DNA of 63,770 nt from DATATV01 sp035551355 (lineage in GTDB: Bacteria > Actinomycetota > Actinomycetes > Mycobacteriales > Pseudonocardiaceae), in the NCBI GenBank assembly GCA_035551355.1, contig DASZNF010000001.1:1-63770 (forward strand), in the 5' to 3' direction. Both the position numbers and the translations under genes were made by a program. Of the stretch, positions 7,218-15,701 are shown piece by piece. Position 1 is the stretch's first letter. Each line of letters opens with the position of its first letter. The notes under the pieces are model-generated. The model searched no databases and was not told where the DNA came from. It was given only the letters and a program-made list of their open reading frames with translations.

Positions 7218-8327
7218 CTGCGCGCGCAGCCACTCATGGAACTGGCCGATGTGGTGCTCGGAGGGCACCAGCACGCCGCCATCGCGGTAGGCGCGGGAGT
7301 TCATCGCGGGCTGGCACCGTTCGCAGGCCGCGAAGTCCTGCATGTTGACCCGGTGGAACAATTCCACCGAGCGGGTCAGATCCCGGCCGCTGGCCACCAC
7401 TTCGGGCGCGTACAGCCAGTCGCACTCCACCACCGTGTGATCCGGGGCCAGCGGGAACATGCGGTGGAAGATCACATGATCGGGTACCAGGTTCACGAAC
7501 ACCTGCGGTTTGACGGTGATCGCGTAGTAACGGCGGTCCTGGTCGGCCGTGACCGTGGCCAGGCGGTCGAAACCGGAGCCGCCGTCGACAGTGAACCCGG
7601 TGACCTCCGGGCCGAATTCCGCGCCGTGGCCGACGAAGTACTGCGCGGCATAGCCGTCCGCGAACTCGGGCAGCACCTCGGTGAGTTCGGGGTGGATCGT
7701 GGCGCAGTGGTAACACTCCATGAAGTTCTCCACGATCAGCTTCCAGTTGGCCCGCACCTGATAACGGGTTCGCCTGCCCATCACCAGGTTCGCCACGTCG
7801 TAGTTGTCGATCGCGGTGGCCGCGCCCAGCCGTTCGGTGACCGCGCCGATCACCTGCTCCTCGAACGACGGCGGCGTCTCGGCCAGGCACACCCACACAT
7901 AGCCAAGCCATTCGCGCAGCGCCACCCGGCGCAGGCCGTACTCGACCCGGTCGATGTCCGGCATCGAGGTCAGATTCGGTGCGGCTACGAGCTTTCCGTC
8001 CAGGCCGTAGGTCCAGGCGTGGTAGGGGCACTGGAAGGAGCGGCGGACGGTGCCGGATTCTTCCAGGCACACCCGGGCGCCGCGGTGGCGGCAGACGTTG
8101 AGGAACGCGTGCAGGCGGCCGTCCCGGGCCCGGCTGACCAGCACGCTCTCGGTGCCCACCACGGCGGTGCGGAAATCGCCTGGTTGAGCCAGATCAGCCG
8201 CCCGCACCGCGCAGTACCACTGCGCTTCGAAGATGCGCGCCTGCTCGGCCGCGAACACCGCCGGGTCGGTGTAGTAGCGGCCGGGCAGGGTGTGGATCAG
8301 GCTGGCGGACAGGCCGGTGCTGGTCAT
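7212..8327 (-). CDS. gbcA: Rieske oxygenase, GbcA-like glycine-betaine demethylase
   Basis: Ring-hydroxylating-type oxygenase alpha subunit. In this context it probably demethylates glycine betaine to dimethylglycine with release of formaldehyde. The Rieske [2Fe-2S] site is C79-R-H81 and C100-P-Y-H103. The mononuclear iron ligands lie in ENFMECYHCATIHPEL (H208 and H212). 371 residues, normal for the family. ATG 8327 has GAGAGGG about 8 nt upstream and a 13-nt gap from the sarcosine oxidase gene; longer readings only enter that gene out of frame. Last gene of a minus-strand operon (dimethylglycine oxidase, sarcosine oxidase, oxygenase). Substrate is inferred from neighbours; carnitine or stachydrine oxygenases are close relatives. 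Confidence 0.85.
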   Translation of the reverse strand: MTSTGLSASLIHTLPGRYYTDPAVFAAEQARIFEAQWYCAVRAADLAQPGDFRTAVVGTESVLVSRARDGRLHAFLNVCRHRGARVCLEESGTVRRSFQCPYHAWTYGLDGKLVAAPNLTSMPDIDRVEYGLRRVALREWLGYVWVCLAETPPSFEEQVIGAVTERLGAATAIDNYDVANLVMGRRTRYQVRANWKLIVENFMECYHCATIHPELTEVLPEFADGYAAQYFVGHGAEFGPEVTGFTVDGGSGFDRLATVTADQDRRYYAITVKPQVFVNLVPDHVIFHRMFPLAPDHTVVECDWLYAPEVVASGRDLTRSVELFHRVNMQDFAACERCQPAMNSRAYRDGGVLVPSEHHIGQFHEWLRAQL

Positions 8328-8340
8328 GACGGTAGCCCTC

Positions 8341-9501
8341 TCAGGCCCGGGAGCCGACGAAACGTCTGGGATTGAACAGGTCGATCGGGTGCGCGGTCCG
8401 GCTCTCGGTGACCAGGTCGGCCAGGATCTCGCCGACCACCGGCACGAACTTGAAGCCGTGCCCGGAAAAACCGCAGGCGACCACGACCGACTCGTGTTCG
8501 GGATGCCGGGCGATGACGAAGTGCTCGTCCGGGGTGTTGGTGTACAGGCAGGTGGCCGCGCGCCGGAAAGTGCCGGCCACACCGGGAACCCGGGCGTTGG
8601 CGAACTCGGCCATGTCCTGGATCTCGTCCGGGTGCACGGTGCGGTCGATGGTGTCCGGGGTGCAGGACCGGCCGCCGCGGAAGAAGGCCAGTTTGACGCC
8701 GTCCTGGGCTTCGGCATGCACGGGGAAGCCGTAGAACTGCCGGCCGTCCTCGGCTTCCCAGATATAGATGGGATGCCGGCCTTCGGCGAAGTCGGCCACT
8801 CCCCCGCGCGGGGTGAACCAGAACTGCACCTGACGTGCTACGGCGAACGGCACACCCAGGTCGGCCAGCAGCTCCGGGGCCCATGCGCCCGGGCAGATCA
8901 CCAGCTGCCCCGCGGTGTACACGCGGTCGGCGGTGTGCACCCGGACTCCACCGCCGGGCAACGATTCCCAGCGGACGACCGGTTCCTCGTGGTGCAGTTC
9001 GGCCCCGGCCCGCGCGGCCAGCAGCAGATGCGCGGCCACGCTCGCCTCCGGCACCACCAGCCCGGCTTTGTCTTCGTACAAGGCGATCTCGTCCTCGTCC
9101 GGCGCCATGGTCGGGAAGCGACGGCGGATGTCGGCGGCGTCCAGCATCTCGTGCGGCAGGTCCCATCGGCGGGCCGATTCCAGGCTGCCCGCGACGGTGC
9201 GGCTGTCCGCCCGGCCGACCATCAGGCCGCCGGTGGTGTGCAGCACGTGCCGGCCGGAATCGAATTCCACCTCGTGCCACAGTTCCTCGGCCCGTAGCAG
9301 CAACGGCACGTAGGCCGGATCCTCGAAGTAGGCCTGCCGGGTGATCCGGGAACCGCCGTGGCTGGAGCCCTGGTTGTGCACCGGGGCGAACCGGTCCAGG
9401 CCGAGCACCCGCTGCCCGCGCCGGGCCAGCCGGTAGGCGGCGGCGCTGCCCATGCCGCCCAGGCCGAGCACGATCACGTCCGCCGAGGTCTCGTTCGTCA
9501 T
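8341..9501 (-). CDS. soxA: Monomeric sarcosine oxidase
   Basis: FAD-dependent amine oxidase of the MSOX/MTOX family, converting sarcosine to glycine, formaldehyde and hydrogen peroxide. The dinucleotide fold is at the N-terminus (VLGLGGMGSAAAYRLARRG, residues 11-29), with SSHGGSRITRQAYFED next. CLYTNTPDEHFVI places Cys318 at the position of the cysteine that covalently binds FAD in monomeric sarcosine oxidase. 386 residues, the expected length. ATG 9501 follows AAGGGGACCTG; the spacing to the upstream dimethylglycine oxidase stop is 26 nt. Within the pathway it supplies the last demethylation step. N-methyltryptophan oxidase is a paralogous alternative, disfavoured by context. Confidence 0.9.
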   Translation of the reverse strand: MTNETSADVIVLGLGGMGSAAAYRLARRGQRVLGLDRFAPVHNQGSSHGGSRITRQAYFEDPAYVPLLLRAEELWHEVEFDSGRHVLHTTGGLMVGRADSRTVAGSLESARRWDLPHEMLDAADIRRRFPTMAPDEDEIALYEDKAGLVVPEASVAAHLLLAARAGAELHHEEPVVRWESLPGGGVRVHTADRVYTAGQLVICPGAWAPELLADLGVPFAVARQVQFWFTPRGGVADFAEGRHPIYIWEAEDGRQFYGFPVHAEAQDGVKLAFFRGGRSCTPDTIDRTVHPDEIQDMAEFANARVPGVAGTFRRAATCLYTNTPDEHFVIARHPEHESVVVACGFSGHGFKFVPVVGEILADLVTESRTAHPIDLFNPRRFVGSRA

Positions 9502-9527
9502 CAGGTCCCCTTGTCCGGGTTGGCTTG

Positions 9528-11978
9528 TCAGCCGCGCAGCCGAGTCATGGCCGGGTCGAACAGCGGCTCCTCGGCCACCACCGCGGGCACCCGTTCGCCG
9601 AAGTACTCGATGTGCACCCGGGTGCCGGGCCGGGCTACCTTGGCCGGCAGCCAGACGTAGGCGATGGTGTGGCCCACGGTGTAACCGTAGGCGGCGCTGG
9701 TCACGTACCCGACGGCAGTCCCGGCCGCGTAGACCGGTTCGCTGCCCAGGACCACGGCGGATGGGTCGGTCACCTTGAGACAGGTCAGTTTTCGGGTGAC
9801 GGTGTCCGGGGATTTGCCCGCGATCGCCTGTTTGCCAACGAAGTCGCCCTTGTTCGGGCGGACCGCGAAGGCCAGGCCGGCCTCGTAGGGGTCGTGTTCG
9901 CAGGTCATGTCCACGCCCCAGGCCCGGTAGCCCTTTTCCAGCCGCATCGAGTTGAACGCGCTGCGCCCGGCGGCGATCACGCCGTAGCGCTGCCCGGCCT
10001 CCCAGAGCGTGTCCCACAGGGCCAGGCCGACATCGGCGGTGGTGTAGAGCTCCCAGCCCAGTTCGCCCACATAGGACAGGCGTAACGCGGTCACCGGGAT
10101 GTTGCCGATGTAGCACTGTTTTCCGGTGAAGTAGCGGGACGCGTCGGCCGAGAAGTCCTGACGGGTCAACGGTTGCAGCAGATCACGGGCCTTCGGTCCC
10201 CACAGGCCGATGCAGCAGGTGCCCGCGGTGATGTCCCGGACCTGCACGCTGCCATCGTCGGGTGCGTGCGCGCGAATCCATTCCAGGTCGAGGTTTCCGT
10301 TCACGCCGACCTGGAAGGTGTCGGCCGACAACCGGGCCACGGTGAGGTCGCTGCGGATGCCGCCCGTCTCGTCCAGCAGTAGTGTGTAGGTGACCGCGCC
10401 GGGCTTCTTGTTCAGCTGGTTGGTGGTCAGCCGCTGCAACAGCGCCAGCGCGCCGGGACCGGAGACTTCCAGGCGTTTCAACGGGGTCATGTCGAACAGC
10501 GCCACTCGCTCGCGCGCGGCCAGCGCCTCGGCCCCGGCGATCGGCGACCAGTGCCGGGTGGCCCAGTCGTCCCGCAATGGGATGTCGTCCACTTCGGACA
10601 GCGTGGCATTCGCCTCGTACCAGTGCGGGCGTTCCCAGCCGGCGCCTTCCAGGAAGTACGCGTCGAGTTCGAGCTGGCGGGGGTGGAACGGACTGACCCG
10701 GAGATCGCGGGGTGACCCGGGCGGGTCCAGTGGGTGCAGGATGTCGTACACCTCGACGAAACTTCGGCAGCTGCGGGCTTGCACGTAGTCCGGGGACAGC
10801 TGTACCGGCTCGAATCGGTTGAGGTCGCAGGCGTGCAGGTCGGTGCGGGACTGGCCGTCCACCAGCCATTCGGCCATCGCCCTGGCCACTCCGGCGGAGT
10901 GGGTGATCCACACCGCCTCCGCCACCCAGAATCCGGACAGCGCTGGATGCTCGCCGAGCAGCGGGTTTCCGTCCGGGGTGAAGGAGAACAGGCCGTTGAC
11001 GCCATCCTCGACCTTGGCCTGGGCCAATGCGGGCAAAAGTCGCACCGCGTCGGCCCAGGAGGGTTCGAAATCGGCCGGGGTGAACGGGCGTTCGGAGGGC
11101 ATGCCCTCGGTGCGGCGGGGGTCGCCGATCTGGTCGGCCGCCAACGGCATCGGGTCGTGGCCGTAGGCGCCGATGCCGAGTTGGTCGACGTGTTCCCGGA
11201 AGTACAGATCCGCGCCCTGGTGGCGCAGGATGGGCAGACCGGCCTCGTCGGCCTCGGTGTTGCGGCCGGCCAGCGCGGGCAGTGGGCTGGTCTTGGCGTA
11301 CTGGTGGGCCATCGGCACCAGCGGCACGGTCAGTCCGACCAGCTCGCCCAGCACCGGGCCCCACATGCCGGCGCAGGAAATCACGATGTCGGCCGGAAAC
11401 TCGTCGGTTTCGGTGCGCACGCCAGTGACCTTGGCGCCGGCCGAAACGATCTCGACCACATTCTGGTGGCCCAGGAATCGGGCGCCCCGGGTCGTCGCCC
11501 GGCGGGCCTGGGCCTCGGCGGCGCGCAGTGGCCTGGCCAGCCCGTCCCCGGGGATGTGAAAGCCGCCGAGCAGAGTTTCCTTGTCCAGCAACGGATGCAG
11601 CGCCACGCATTCCTCGGGTGAGCGCAGGAAGCTCGCCACGCCCCAGGCGGTGGCCCAGCCGTGTCGGCGGTGCAGGTCGGCCCAGCGTTGCGGGGTGGTG
11701 GCCACCTCGAGGCCGCCGACCGGGTTGAAACACCAGCCGCCGTCGCACTCCAGACCGGAATACTTGGCCACGGTGTAGGCCGCGAACTCGGTCATGGTCT
11801 TGCTCGGCGAGGTCTGGAACACCAGGCCGGGTGCGTGTGAGCTGGACCCGCCGGTGCGGAACAGGGATCCCTGTTCCAGCACGGTGATCTCGGTCCAGCC
11901 GCGTTCGGTCAGCTCGTCGGCGATGGCGCAGCCGACGATGCCTGCGCCGATGACGACCACCCGGGGCGGCACAGCCAT
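9528..11978 (-). CDS. dmgO: Dimethylglycine oxidase (FAD plus folate-binding GcvT domains)
   Basis: 816-residue two-domain flavoenzyme that oxidises dimethylglycine to sarcosine and channels the methyl carbon to tetrahydrofolate as 5,10-methylene-THF. N-terminal DAO-type FAD fold: VVVIGAGIVGCAIADELTERG (about residues 6-26), GSSSHAPG and FQTSPSKTM following, near the histidine that carries FAD in homologues. From about residue 430 a GcvT-like aminomethyltransferase region (DMTPLKRLEVSGPGALALLQR; GLWGPKARDLLQ; LRLSYVGELGWELY). Length matches Arthrobacter-type DMGO. ATG 11978 has GGGAGGGACC directly upstream; a longer start at 12011 is less likely. First gene of the demethylation operon; IclR gene lies upstream. 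Confidence 0.92.
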   Translation of the reverse strand: MAVPPRVVVIGAGIVGCAIADELTERGWTEITVLEQGSLFRTGGSSSHAPGLVFQTSPSKTMTEFAAYTVAKYSGLECDGGWCFNPVGGLEVATTPQRWADLHRRHGWATAWGVASFLRSPEECVALHPLLDKETLLGGFHIPGDGLARPLRAAEAQARRATTRGARFLGHQNVVEIVSAGAKVTGVRTETDEFPADIVISCAGMWGPVLGELVGLTVPLVPMAHQYAKTSPLPALAGRNTEADEAGLPILRHQGADLYFREHVDQLGIGAYGHDPMPLAADQIGDPRRTEGMPSERPFTPADFEPSWADAVRLLPALAQAKVEDGVNGLFSFTPDGNPLLGEHPALSGFWVAEAVWITHSAGVARAMAEWLVDGQSRTDLHACDLNRFEPVQLSPDYVQARSCRSFVEVYDILHPLDPPGSPRDLRVSPFHPRQLELDAYFLEGAGWERPHWYEANATLSEVDDIPLRDDWATRHWSPIAGAEALAARERVALFDMTPLKRLEVSGPGALALLQRLTTNQLNKKPGAVTYTLLLDETGGIRSDLTVARLSADTFQVGVNGNLDLEWIRAHAPDDGSVQVRDITAGTCCIGLWGPKARDLLQPLTRQDFSADASRYFTGKQCYIGNIPVTALRLSYVGELGWELYTTADVGLALWDTLWEAGQRYGVIAAGRSAFNSMRLEKGYRAWGVDMTCEHDPYEAGLAFAVRPNKGDFVGKQAIAGKSPDTVTRKLTCLKVTDPSAVVLGSEPVYAAGTAVGYVTSAAYGYTVGHTIAYVWLPAKVARPGTRVHIEYFGERVPAVVAEEPLFDPAMTRLRG

Positions 11979-12013
11979 GGTCCCTCCCGCACTCGCGGTG
12001 ATGTTGCACATGG

Positions 12014-12036
12014 TGCGTCATGTTCCGCGGAACGCA
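12014..12036. promoter_or_regulatory. Palindromic candidate operator of the betaine demethylation operon
   Basis: A perfect 12-bp palindrome GTTCCGCGGAAC (12022-12033) is embedded between TGCGT (12014-12018) and ACGCA (12032-12036). It lies 44 bp upstream of the dimethylglycine oxidase start in the 176-bp gap behind the IclR gene, the position expected for the IclR protein's operator. Inferred from position and symmetry only. Confidence 0.5.
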
Positions 12037-12154
12037 ACTTCGTGCCACACGGTGCGCGCGCCGCCTCGACCCTGTCAATACCGTATTCGCAGACTCCCCG
12101 AACGGACCAGTGAGCAACACCGGTGTAACTCGAACACATGGGGGCCAACGAATG

Positions 12155-12937
12155 TCAGGGCAGGAAACCCAGCTGCGCGGACAGGTCCCCGGCCGCCGAG
12201 GACAGCTCCGGAGCCAGCTCCCGCACCCGGCGGCGGGGCAGCCGGTAGGCCGGGCCGGACACGCTGATCGCGGCCACCACCTCGCCGCCGGTGCCGAACA
12301 CCGGCACGGCCAGCGCGTGCAGGCCGATCTCCAGTTCCTCGAAGGTGGTGGCGTAGCCGTCCTCGGGCACCCTGGCCAGCTGCGCCGCCAGCGCGCCGGG
12401 ATCGGTGAGGGTGCGCGGGGTGAACTCGATCAGCGGCCGGCGCAGGATTTCCTTGCGCCGCAACGGTTCGGTGTAGGCCAGCAGCACTTTTCCGCTGGAG
12501 GTGGCGTGCGGCGGCGTGCGCTGGCCGATCCAGTTCTGTGCGGACACCGCGGCGCTGGCCCGGGCCTGCACGATGTTGATCACCACGTCGCCGTCCAGCA
12601 CCGCGATGTTGGCGGTTTCGCCGATGTCCTCGGCCAGGCTCTGGCAGGCCGGCTGACCCAGGCTGGACAGGTCCATCCGGCCGATGGCCGAGCCGGCCAG
12701 CCGCACCATGCCGAAGCCGATGACGTACTTGCCGCGCTGGCCCAACTGTTCCACCAGGCCCCGCGCTTCCAGCACGCTGACCAGCCGGGACGCGGTGGAC
12801 TTGTGCACGCCCAACTCGCCGGCGATCTCGGTGATGCCCGCCTCGCCCCGGCGGGCCAGCAGTTCGAGCACCGCGATCGCGCGATCCACCGACTGCACCA
12901 ACGCGGCGGATCCTTTCCCGTCCGAGTTGTTGCTCAT
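12155..12937 (-). CDS. IclR-family regulator of the choline/betaine island
   Basis: 260 residues. N-terminal winged helix-turn-helix (SVDRAIAVLELLARRGEAGITEIAGELGVHKSTASRLVSVLEARGLVEQ, read in parts) and C-terminal effector domain (ISVSGPAYRL near the end, typical of IclR). ATG 12937. It sits between the GH172-like gene and the dimethylglycine oxidase operon on the same strand, and faces no other regulator in the island, so it is the best candidate to sense choline, betaine or an intermediate. Activator or repressor cannot be told from sequence. No BetI-type TetR regulator is present. Confidence 0.88.
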   Translation of the reverse strand: MSNNSDGKGSAALVQSVDRAIAVLELLARRGEAGITEIAGELGVHKSTASRLVSVLEARGLVEQLGQRGKYVIGFGMVRLAGSAIGRMDLSSLGQPACQSLAEDIGETANIAVLDGDVVINIVQARASAAVSAQNWIGQRTPPHATSSGKVLLAYTEPLRRKEILRRPLIEFTPRTLTDPGALAAQLARVPEDGYATTFEELEIGLHALAVPVFGTGGEVVAAISVSGPAYRLPRRRVRELAPELSSAAGDLSAQLGFLP

Positions 12938-12977
12938 GACGCAACAGTAATCGAATAGCGCTACTTACGGCAATCGA

Positions 12978-13919
12978 TCACTGGTAGTAGAGCACGCAAT
13001 AGCTGAACACATCGCCCGTGGTGACCGCCGATTCGGTGAGGATGGTCAGCCGCGCGGACTGGGTGAACGGCACGCCGCCCCACTTCGACCACAGATCGGT
13101 GCCCATGCCCATGCAGTAGGGCTCCCCGGACGGGGCATTGGTGCCGATGAACGAATGCCGGCCCAGTTCGGTGTTCGCGGCGCCGGTGAAGTACCAGCCG
13201 GAGTCGAAGGTGTCCTCGGTGCCGCTGGTCTCGATACTCGGCGCGGTCTCGCCGTCCAGGTAGTAGGCCCAGTTGCGTTCCAGCCAGGTGAACGCGTTCG
13301 CGTTCACGCCCGCGACATAACCGAGATACACGACCGATCCGGGACCGGAGATGACCGGCTGGTTGGTGCGCGCCACCGTGGTGTCCAGCACCGTGTTGGT
13401 GTCGCCGATGGTGCGGGACACGGCCTGGTCGGCGTACCGCTGCCCCGAGCAGCGCAGCCGCCGGCCGCCGGCCTCGTCGGTCGAGGTCAGGCTGTAGGCG
13501 GCCATGGCGAACACGAACGCGGCCTGGCTGTGCCCGCTCGGGTAGTAGTAGGTGATCCGGATGTGCTGACCGAAGGGCATCGGAAAAGTGAGCAGGAACG
13601 AGGTCTGGCCCTGGCCCGGATCGGTCTCCGCGTGCACGTGCTCGGCGGTCAGGTGATGGCCGCTGGCCGACCAGTGGGTGGCCAGCAGAGTGCCCAGATC
13701 GATGTCGACCGTGGGAACCGACGCGCCGTCGTAGTACACCCGCACCCGGCCGTCGAGATAGGGGTTGTTACCGCCGGCTACGGCCATCCACAACGATTTG
13801 ACGTATCCGGGGCCCGCGGTGTCCAGCAGCACCTGCTCCTGCCCGGAGGACACGGTCACCGCCTCGACGCGGTTGAGCCGCAGCTTGTCGGAGTTCAGCG
13901 ACGCCAGTGGTCCGGTCAT
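12978..13919 (-). CDS. DUF2961 / GH172-like protein
   Basis: 313-residue protein resembling glycoside hydrolase family 172 (formerly DUF2961; alpha-D-fructofuranosidase and alpha-D-arabinofuranosidase activities). Recognition rests on SVPTVDIDLGTLL, YYYPSGHSQAAF and above all IETSGTEDTFDSGWYFTG, which corresponds to the family's SGTEDYF segment near a catalytic Glu; here the Tyr is Thr. No signal peptide, so cytoplasmic. ATG 13919 chosen for AAGGGA 7 nt upstream; 13946 is an alternative. It lies upstream of the IclR gene with a 40-nt gap. Why a sugar hydrolase-like protein sits in a choline island is unclear. Confidence 0.75.
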   Translation of the reverse strand: MTGPLASLNSDKLRLNRVEAVTVSSGQEQVLLDTAGPGYVKSLWMAVAGGNNPYLDGRVRVYYDGASVPTVDIDLGTLLATHWSASGHHLTAEHVHAETDPGQGQTSFLLTFPMPFGQHIRITYYYPSGHSQAAFVFAMAAYSLTSTDEAGGRRLRCSGQRYADQAVSRTIGDTNTVLDTTVARTNQPVISGPGSVVYLGYVAGVNANAFTWLERNWAYYLDGETAPSIETSGTEDTFDSGWYFTGAANTELGRHSFIGTNAPSGEPYCMGMGTDLWSKWGGVPFTQSARLTILTESAVTTGDVFSYCVLYYQ

Positions 13920-14043
13920 GGAAAATCCCTTCTGGTTGCGCGACAACCAACATTACCGGCGCGTTGCGGTTGAAAACATTTCCCGGCAGTTGGGCCGTCC
14001 GTGCGACTACCTCTTGACGAACAAACCCCATACAGCGCATGGT

Positions 14044-14079
14044 GTTGCGCGATTCACTGCACGTTCCGTAGTGCGCAAC
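14044..14079. promoter_or_regulatory. Inverted GTTGCGC/GCGCAAC repeat before the ferredoxin operon
   Basis: GTTGCGC (14044-14050) and GCGCAAC (14073-14079) form a widely spaced inverted repeat ending just before the GGAGG ribosome site of the Rieske ferredoxin gene. The related ACGCAAC sequence also occurs at 12032-12038 and at 12943-12949 near the IclR gene, and GGTTGCGCGACAACC at 13934-13948. Candidate common IclR target for both arms of the island. Confidence 0.4.
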
Positions 14080-14091
14080 GGAGGTTGTGGA

Positions 14092-14409
14092 ATGTTCCCG
14101 GTGTGCGCGGTCGATGCCCTGCCCGACGGCGAGGCGATCCGAATCCTGGCCCACGTGCCCATCGCGGTGTTCAACGCGGACGGCAGCTACTACGCCATTG
14201 ACGACACCTGCACTCATCAGGACGCCTCGCTGGCCGACGGCTGGGTGGACGACTGCCGGGTGGAATGTCCCCTGCACGCATCGAATTTCGACCTGCGCAC
14301 CGGGCTGCCCGACGGCCCGCCGGCCAAGCGGCCGGTGCGCACCTACCCGGTGACCGTGGACGCGGGCATGATCTACGTGGACATCGGCCGCGGTGAGGCC
14401 GCGGCATGA
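14092..14409 (+). CDS. Rieske-type [2Fe-2S] ferredoxin
   Basis: 105-residue soluble ferredoxin that would carry electrons to the Rieske oxygenase at 7212-8327. The cluster site is C40-T-H42 and C59-P-L-H62, in DDTCTHQDASL and ECPLHASNFD. The fold and length fit BphF/NirD-like ferredoxins. ATG 14092 has GGAGG 6 nt upstream; longer readings enter non-coding sequence. The 3' end overlaps the reductase gene by 4 nt (ATGA). First gene of the plus-strand operon ferredoxin, reductase, betaine-aldehyde dehydrogenase, permease, choline dehydrogenase. Confidence 0.92.
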   Translation: MFPVCAVDALPDGEAIRILAHVPIAVFNADGSYYAIDDTCTHQDASLADGWVDDCRVECPLHASNFDLRTGLPDGPPAKRPVRTYPVTVDAGMIYVDIGRGEAAA

Positions 14410-15701
14410 AACGGGTCGCCGTGGTGGGGGCCTCGCTGGCCGGGTTGCGTGCGGCGGAAGCGTTGCGGGCCAAGGGTTACGACGGAAACCTGCTGATCAT
14501 CGGCGCGGAGCCGCACCGGCCCTACGACCGGCCGCCGCTGTCCAAGGGATTTCTGCTGGGCACCACCCGGGCCGAAGATCTCGCGCTGGCCGAGCCGGCC
14601 GAGGAACTGGGCCTGAACGGGGACTGGCGGCTGGGCGTGCGGGCGCAGCGACTGGACACCCGGGCCGGCGCTCTGACCCTCTCCGACGGGCGCACCGAAG
14701 CGGTGGACGGGGTGGTGATCGCCACCGGCGGCCGGCCCCGCACGCTGCCCGGTACCGAGGGCATCACCGGCGTGGTCACGCTGCGCGGGCTGGACGACGC
14801 GGTGGCGCTGCGCGCGCAGCTGGCCACCGAACCCGAGCACGTGGTGGTGATCGGCGCGGGATTCCTGGGCGCGGAGGTGGCCGCCAGCGCGCGCACGCTG
14901 GGCCGCGAGGTGACCGTGGTCGAGGCCATGCCGGTGCCGCTGGCCGGTGCGGTGGGCCCCTATCTGGGCGGGATCTGTGGGCAGCTGCACGGAGATCACG
15001 GGGTGCGGCTGATCCTCGGGCACGGCGTGGCCGGGCTGGACACCGTGATCGAGCCCGGCCGGCGGCAGGTGTGCGCGGTGCGGCTGGACGACGGCCGGGC
15101 GCTGCCGGCCGAGCTGGTGGTGGTGGCCGTCGGGATGCGGCCGAGCACCGGCTGGCTGGCCGGATCGGGGCTGGCCGTGGACGACGGGGTGCGCACCGAC
15201 GCGGGCTGGGTCACCGCGCTGCCCAACGTGGTCGCGGTCGGCGATGTGGCCCGGCACCGGTGCGGCGGGAAGTTCGTCCGGCACGAGCACTGGACCAGCG
15301 CGGCCAAGGCGCCCGCCACTGCCGTGGCCAACCTGCTGGCCGGCCGCCATCTCGGGCACTGCGCCGGGGGCGGCTATTTCTGGTCCGACCAGTACGGGGT
15401 GCGCATCCAGTTCGCCGGATCGGTCGCGCCGACCGATGATGTCCGGGTGATCGAGGGTGCGCCCGAGGACCGGGCGTTCCTGGCCACCTGTCACCGCGAC
15501 GGCGTCACCACGGGAGTGCTGGCGATGAACATGGCCCGGGCGTTCACCCGGGCCCGCCGTACCCTCGCGGTCACCGCCACCGAGGAGGACCAGCGATGCC
15601 CGACCTGTTCGCCGAGCCCGGACTGTTCATCGACGGAGCCTGGCGCGACGCCGCGGGAGGCGAGCGCCATCGGATCGTCAATCCCTTCGACCAGCGCCTG
15701 A
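14406..15701 (+). CDS. FAD/NAD(P)H ferredoxin reductase
   Basis: 431-residue reductase of the BphA4/rubredoxin-reductase type, passing electrons from NAD(P)H to the preceding ferredoxin. FAD-binding VVGASLAGLRAAEALRAKG at the N-terminus, RPYDRPPLSKGFLLG near residue 45, NAD(P)-binding VVIGAGFLGAEVAASA near residue 150 and the second FAD contact VVAVGDVARH near residue 280. Oddity: the normal end of the family comes near TVTATEED, but there is no stop until 15699-15701, so the last 34-35 residues (Cys/Ser/Pro-rich) are read from the start of the next gene in another frame. Overlap is 106 nt. Either a real long overlap or the trace of a lost stop. Confidence 0.88.
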   Translation: MKRVAVVGASLAGLRAAEALRAKGYDGNLLIIGAEPHRPYDRPPLSKGFLLGTTRAEDLALAEPAEELGLNGDWRLGVRAQRLDTRAGALTLSDGRTEAVDGVVIATGGRPRTLPGTEGITGVVTLRGLDDAVALRAQLATEPEHVVVIGAGFLGAEVAASARTLGREVTVVEAMPVPLAGAVGPYLGGICGQLHGDHGVRLILGHGVAGLDTVIEPGRRQVCAVRLDDGRALPAELVVVAVGMRPSTGWLAGSGLAVDDGVRTDAGWVTALPNVVAVGDVARHRCGGKFVRHEHWTSAAKAPATAVANLLAGRHLGHCAGGGYFWSDQYGVRIQFAGSVAPTDDVRVIEGAPEDRAFLATCHRDGVTTGVLAMNMARAFTRARRTLAVTATEEDQRCPTCSPSPDCSSTEPGATPREASAIGSSIPSTSA

